64,000 bases of DNA from Micromonospora luteifusca (GTDB taxonomy: Bacteria > Actinomycetota > Actinomycetes > Mycobacteriales > Micromonosporaceae): the NCBI RefSeq assembly GCF_016907275.1, contig NZ_JAFBBP010000001.1:1178001-1242000 (forward strand), in the 5' to 3' direction. The notes beneath the pieces are model-generated. The model was not told the origin of the DNA. It did not search any database and saw only the letters and a list, made by a program, of their open reading frames with translations. How positions within the stretch are numbered: the first letter of the stretch is position 1; each line of letters begins with the position of its first letter. The translations under genes and the position numbers were made by a program. This document shows, piece after piece, positions 60,637 through 64,000 of the stretch.

Positions 60637-60749
60637 TGACCATTGTTGCCCACCACGCCCCGTGATCACACCCCGGGCAGCCGGTGTCGCTGGCCACCCG
60701 TCGGCGGGGAACAACGCGCGCGCCACACCCGCTCGGCCGTCCTAGGAGG

Positions 60750-61991
60750 CTAGTGCAAGTCGGGGGCGGCGATCGGATCGGCCAGCGACATGTCGGGGGC
60801 GGTGATCGGATCGGCCAGCGACCAGCCGGCGGCGAGCAGGTCGTCGCAGGCCCGCACCGCCCGGGTCAGTCGCTCGGCGTGCGACCCGACCAACTCCACG
60901 ACCGGCACGCCGCATCCCGCCAACTCGGCACGGAACCGCTCGGTCATCCAACTCCGCAGGTGCTCGCCGTCGCGCAACCCGTCATCGGTGAAGGGCACAT
61001 CCCGGTGATCCGTCAGCAGGTACAGCGCCGGCCGGCGGGCCGCCGCCCGCACCTCCGGCGACGCGCTGCCCAGGTAGCGCTCCTCCCAGACCGCCGTGGC
61101 CCGCGCGTCGGTGTCGCAGACCAGCAGCGGCCCGCTCGTCCGGGCCGCCACGTCCTCAGCAGCCTGCTGCTCGCGGACCACCGTGCGAAAGTCGTCCCGG
61201 TCCCAGGTGACGTCGAAGACCGTCGCCTCCGGTGTGCGCTCGCGCAACCGGGCCAGCTTGCGGGCGGTCAACTCCCGGCCATACTCCGGCACCCACGGCG
61301 TGCCGTAGTGCGCCGCGAGCGCGGCGGCCATCGTGGTGGTGCCCGTCGACTCGGCGCCGACCACCACCACCCGGCGCACGAACCAGGCGCGCACCGGCGG
61401 ACTCAGCCACCGCCAGTGGCCCGCCGGGTCCGCGCGGACGGCCGTCCCGGACACCGGAACGGTCCGCCGATCCGGATCCACCCCCACGGGTACGGCAGCG
61501 AAGCGACGAGCCAACTCCGCGCCGTACGCCTCGGAGGAGAAGACCGCATCCACCCGCCCGGACCCGACCGCCTCGCGGAACACCGCGCAGTGCGCGTCCC
61601 AGACGGTCGGGTCGGCGTAGTCCACCGGGTGGTCGTCGTAGCGCCCGACGAAGCGGACCCACGGCGTGCCCGAATGCACCTCCCGCAGCCAGTCCAGCCG
61701 CAGCGCGAGCGGAATGGACTCCCGCCGCGAGGGCGCCACCACGACGGTGACCGTGGCGCAGCGGGCGGCGGCAGCCTCGATCAGCGCGTGGTGCCCGGCG
61801 TGCGGCGGGTAGAACTTCCCCACCACCATCCCGTGGCCGAACTCCGGGGACCGCGCCGGCTGGCGCGGCATCGCCGGCTGGCCCGGTGTTGCCGGTTGGC
61901 CCGCAGGCTGGCCCGGCGTCGGCGGCTGGCCCGGTGTCGCTGGCGCTGGTTGGCGTGGTGTCGGCGGACGCCCCGGCACGTCGGCGCTCAC
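60750..61991 (-). CDS. nadR: NMN adenylyltransferase / ribosylnicotinamide kinase NadR
   Basis: 413 residues. After a Pro/Gln-rich repetitive extension (residues 1-50) comes the nucleotidyltransferase domain (MVVGKFYPPHAGHHALIEAA, H64-x2-H67; SGTAVRADP) and then the kinase domain (VVVVGAESTGTTTMAAALAA; EYGRELTARKL; LLVCDTDARATAVWEE). The enterobacterial N-terminal HTH is missing. The P-loop-like GAESTGTTT has Thr in place of the usual Lys. The C-terminus has an internal duplication (SLADPITAPDM / SLADPIAAPDL). GTG at 61989-61991 overlaps the pnuC stop (GTGA). With PnuC it forms an NAD salvage route. Confidence 0.92.
   Translation of the reverse strand: MSADVPGRPPTPRQPAPATPGQPPTPGQPAGQPATPGQPAMPRQPARSPEFGHGMVVGKFYPPHAGHHALIEAAAARCATVTVVVAPSRRESIPLALRLDWLREVHSGTPWVRFVGRYDDHPVDYADPTVWDAHCAVFREAVGSGRVDAVFSSEAYGAELARRFAAVPVGVDPDRRTVPVSGTAVRADPAGHWRWLSPPVRAWFVRRVVVVGAESTGTTTMAAALAAHYGTPWVPEYGRELTARKLARLRERTPEATVFDVTWDRDDFRTVVREQQAAEDVAARTSGPLLVCDTDARATAVWEERYLGSASPEVRAAARRPALYLLTDHRDVPFTDDGLRDGEHLRSWMTERFRAELAGCGVPVVELVGSHAERLTRAVRACDDLLAAGWSLADPITAPDMSLADPIAAPDLH
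60760..60823. repeat. 33-base tandem duplication at the 3' end of nadR
   Basis: Copies at 60760-60790 and 60793-60823 differ by two bases and keep frame (period 33), encoding the duplicated SLADPI(T/A)APD tail of NadR. Confidence 0.8.
61856..61968. repeat. Degenerate tandem repeat coding the NadR N-terminal extension
   Basis: GGCTGGCCCGG(T/C)GT-type units repeated with variation; translated as PTPGQP/ATPGQP repeats. In frame throughout. Confidence 0.7.
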
Positions 61992-62644
61992 GCGGTCACC
62001 GGGGCCGGGCCGGGTGGGACAGGGGTCGGCCGGTCGATCCGACGCAGGTCGGCCCGCCAGGCGCGCAGCCCGAGCACGCACAGGGCGAGGAAGACGAGGT
62101 ACAGGACAGCGGTCAGGTGCAGCCCCTTGTACGCGTACAACGGGATGTAGATCAGGTCTGCGGCGATCCAGAGCCACCAGCTCTCCACCCGCTTGCGGGT
62201 CTGCCCGTACGTCGCCAGCAGGGACAGCACCGTGGTCAACGCGTCCGGCAACGGCACCGTCGAGTCGGTGGCCCGGTCCAACAGGGCCCACAGCCCACCG
62301 GTCAGCAGCACCCCGACGACGAGCAGCACCAGCCACTCCCGTCGCCCGGTCCGGCTCACCAGGAGACGGCTCCGCCGCTCGCCACCGAACAGCCAGTGCC
62401 ACCAGCCGTAGCAGCCCAGCGCGACGTACACGACCTGGAGCCCCGCGTCGGCGTACAGGCCTGCGGTCCAGAACAGCAGCAGGAGCAGCAGGACGTTGGC
62501 GATGCCGATCGGCCAGTTCGCGATCTTCTGCCGGGCCACCAACCACACGTTGAGCCCACCGGTCACGAACCCCAGCAGTTCCGCCCACGTGGTGCCCGCA
62601 CCGGCCACCTGGAACGCGGTGCCGGTGAGCCAGTCAATGATCAC
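61988..62644 (-). CDS. pnuC: Nicotinamide riboside transporter PnuC
   Basis: 218-residue membrane protein with about seven helices of the PnuC (SWEET-like) family. Marks: ELLGFVTGGLNVWLVARQKI, NWPIGIANVLLLLLLFWTAG, LYADAGLQVVYVALGCYGWW, and the C-terminal WWLWIAADLIYIPLYAYKGL, where aromatic residues line the substrate path. It imports nicotinamide riboside, which NadR phosphorylates and adenylates. Start is GTG at 62642-62644, six bases after a -10 box, so leaderless. Overlaps nadR by four bases. Confidence 0.92.
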   Translation of the reverse strand: MIIDWLTGTAFQVAGAGTTWAELLGFVTGGLNVWLVARQKIANWPIGIANVLLLLLLFWTAGLYADAGLQVVYVALGCYGWWHWLFGGERRSRLLVSRTGRREWLVLLVVGVLLTGGLWALLDRATDSTVPLPDALTTVLSLLATYGQTRKRVESWWLWIAADLIYIPLYAYKGLHLTAVLYLVFLALCVLGLRAWRADLRRIDRPTPVPPGPAPVTA

Positions 62645-62650
62645 GATGCC

Positions 62651-62656
62651 ACCCTA
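62651..62656 (-). promoter_or_regulatory. -10 box of leaderless pnuC-nadR
   Basis: TAGGGT on the minus strand, six bases before the GTG of pnuC. Confidence 0.5.
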
Positions 62657-62726
62657 GGGGCACCGTCGACACCGGAACAGACCCCGCGTCGCCGCCGGCC
62701 CTGCCCACCGTGGGAGGCTTTCCGAC

Positions 62727-63020
62727 ATGGTGCTTGAGGTCGCGCTAATCGACGTACTGCCCGGACACGAGGACGCGTTCGCCGCCGCGTACGCCGAGGG
62801 TCACCCCGTGCTCGCCGGGGCAACCGGCTGCCGGTCCGTGCGGATGACCCGGGGAATCGAGTCTCCGACCCGCTTCGTGCTGCTGGTCGAATGGGACTCG
62901 GTCGAGGCACACGAGGAGAACTTCCGGGCCACCGATCGGTTCGAGCAGTGGCGGGCGCTGATCGGGCCGCACTTCGCCGGGCCGCCCCTGGTCGAGCACT
63001 TCCTCGACGTGCCGGCCTGA
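62727..63020 (+). CDS. Antibiotic biosynthesis monooxygenase (ABM) domain protein
   Basis: 97 residues with a ferredoxin-like ABM fold: EVALIDVLPGHEDAFAAAYA, GCRSVRMTRGIESPTRFVLL, VEWDSVEAHEENFRATDRFE. Such proteins include cofactor-free monooxygenases and heme-degrading enzymes; most are of unknown substrate. ATG at 62727 follows GGGAGG by nine bases. The last codons (CCGGCCTGA) are the beginning of a tandem repeat that continues downstream. Confidence 0.85.
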   Translation: MVLEVALIDVLPGHEDAFAAAYAEGHPVLAGATGCRSVRMTRGIESPTRFVLLVEWDSVEAHEENFRATDRFEQWRALIGPHFAGPPLVEHFLDVPA

Positions 63021-63126
63021 TTCGACGCGCCCGGCCCGTTTCGCCGTTCCGGCCTGGTTCAGGGTGCCGGCCCGTTTCGCCGTCCCGGCCTGGTTCAGGG
63101 TGCCGGCCTGGTTCAGGGTGCCGGCC
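63011..63126. repeat. Minisatellite after the ABM gene
   Basis: Two alternating 18-base units, CCCGTTTCGCCGTTCCGG-like (A) and CCTGGTTCAGGGTGCCGG (B), in the order A-B-A-B-B, preceded by a divergent copy that includes the ABM stop. The gap to 63256 holds no gene I can support. Confidence 0.8.
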
Positions 63127-63256
63127 GTGTCGACGTGTCGGCTGAGCGACGCTGTCGTACCGCACGGTTATCGTGCCCTGCGCACGCGCCGGCCGCCGGT
63201 CCCGACGGGCTCGGGGGCGCCGGGCCCGGTGGCCGCGCGGCGCGCCGCCGTGGGCC

Positions 63257-64000
63257 TTATTCGCCGGCGCGGCGGGCCAGCGCGGTGACCGTCTCCTCCG
63301 CTGACAGTGCGGCCGCCAGCAACGCCTCGGTCATCCGCTCGTAGCGGTCGACGTCGAGCACCGTGGCCAACCGGACGTCGGTCGTCAACGCTTCGATCAT
63401 CACCGTCCGCGGGTCCGCCGGGTCGGGAAAGGCATAGCAGGAGTACGGCGTGAGCGGGTGCAGGCCGCCACCGGCCGCCCCCGGTGGCAGCAGCCGCACC
63501 GTGACATGGGACAGCCCGGTCACAGTGACCAGGTGCCGCAACTGTTCCCGCCAGACCGCCACCGGAAGGTCACCCCGGTCGCAGACGGCCGCGGCGAGCA
63601 CCGCCGTGTAACGCGGCGGGTAGGCCCGTCTCAGCACCTCCTGCCGCAGCGCCCGGGCGCGCACCTCCGCCTCCACGTCGACCTCCGGCGTGAGCTGGGC
63701 GCCGGCCGCGACCAGAACCCGGGCGTACGCGGGCGTCTGGAGCAGCCCCGGCACGACCGTCGGCTGGTACTCGACGATCTCGGCGGCACCCGCCTCCAAC
63801 TCGGCGTAGGTGCGCTGCCGTTCGCTCATCTCGCCCAACGTCTTCCACCAGCCTCGGCTGGTCGCCGCGTCCCGGGCGATCACGATCAGCGCGTCCCGGG
63901 CCGGCGTCGGCACCTTGTAGATGTCCAGCAGATCGAGCACATCGGCCAGATCCGGACGGCTCTGACCCAGCTCGATGCGGGACAGTTTCGACGTCGAGGC
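63257..64000 (-). CDS. XRE-family regulator with DUF5753 domain (partial)
   Basis: The N-terminus lies beyond the right edge; 247 residues are visible. The end of an XRE helix-turn-helix is seen (SKLSRIELGQSRPDLADVLD), then a DUF5753/Scr1-type ligand domain: YAELEAGAAEIVEYQPTVVP, GLLQTPAYARVLVAAG, VCDRGDLPVAVWREQLRHLV, and VMIEALTTDVRLATVLDVDR. This family is abundant in Micromonospora and Streptomyces and often precedes a small DUF397 partner gene. No such partner is seen downstream inside the window. Confidence 0.88.
   Translation of the reverse strand, partial: ASTSKLSRIELGQSRPDLADVLDLLDIYKVPTPARDALIVIARDAATSRGWWKTLGEMSERQRTYAELEAGAAEIVEYQPTVVPGLLQTPAYARVLVAAGAQLTPEVDVEAEVRARALRQEVLRRAYPPRYTAVLAAAVCDRGDLPVAVWREQLRHLVTVTGLSHVTVRLLPPGAAGGGLHPLTPYSCYAFPDPADPRTVMIEALTTDVRLATVLDVDRYERMTEALLAAALSAEETVTALARRAGE

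Overview
The window is very GC-rich, densely coding chromosomal DNA from a high-GC actinomycete, most probably of the family Micromonosporaceae (Micromonospora-like). This placement is inferred from several things. WhiA, RbpA, OpcA, a mycothiol-type isomerase and an actinobacterial Vms1-like release factor are all present. The gene orders ctaA/ctaB-tkt-tal-pgi-zwf-opcA-pgl and rapZ-yvcK-whiA-gap-pgk-tpiA-secG are those of actinobacteria. Many genes have leaderless GTG/ATG starts, and palindromic intergenic repeats recur. I see no rRNA, tRNA, insertion sequence, CRISPR array or intact prophage. Most of the window is core genome; 43-48 kb and the two ends look more accessory.

Layout. 1-1.6 kb: a muconolactone-isomerase-like fragment, an acVLRF1 peptidyl-tRNA hydrolase and a LysE exporter. 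1.9-8.9 kb: a complete SUF iron-sulfur assembly operon (sufR-B-D-Rieske-C-S-U-T, minus strand) with overlapping stops and starts, a sigma-70-like promoter and a strong terminator. 9-12.5 kb: heme A and heme O synthases around an ATP-grasp gene and a small conserved gene. 12.7-21.3 kb: a pentose-phosphate cluster (tkt, tal, pgi, zwf, opcA, pgl). 21.3-28.5 kb (minus): rbpA, secG, tpiA, pgk, gap, whiA, yvcK, rapZ, i.e. lower glycolysis plus the rapZ-yvcK-whiA block. 28.6-40 kb: recQ, a secreted C39 peptidase, uvrC, a Rieske lipoprotein, uvrA and rsgA.

40-51 kb holds a mycothiol-type isomerase with a metallo-beta-lactamase hydrolase, a DedA protein, a methyltransferase, a cold-shock protein, an ArsR-MFS pair, an unclassified gene at 45.5 kb, a CocE-type hydrolase with a MarR regulator, and an MMPL transporter. 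51-59.4 kb is rich in envelope and peptidoglycan functions: a transglycosylase lipoprotein, a DedA protein fused to a degenerate PAP2-like domain, typA, a class-A-beta-lactamase-like hydrolase, a tyrosine phosphatase, and an adjacent L-Ala-D/L-Glu epimerase plus NlpC/P60 endopeptidase (a ykfB-ykfC-like muropeptide recycling pair). 59.4-64 kb: a TerC-family gene behind a yybP-ykoY (Mn2+) riboswitch, a pnuC-nadR NAD salvage operon, a small monooxygenase and a truncated XRE/DUF5753 regulator.

Two regulatory patterns stand out. The DNA-repair genes recQ, uvrC and uvrA each carry a TGTCRGTG-N8-TANNNT type element, the LexA-independent (PafBC/RecA-NDp) damage promoter of actinobacteria. At least nine genes have a TANNNT -10 box ending 6-7 nt before the start codon, implying leaderless mRNAs. 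Short tandem duplications also sit unusually often at gene ends.
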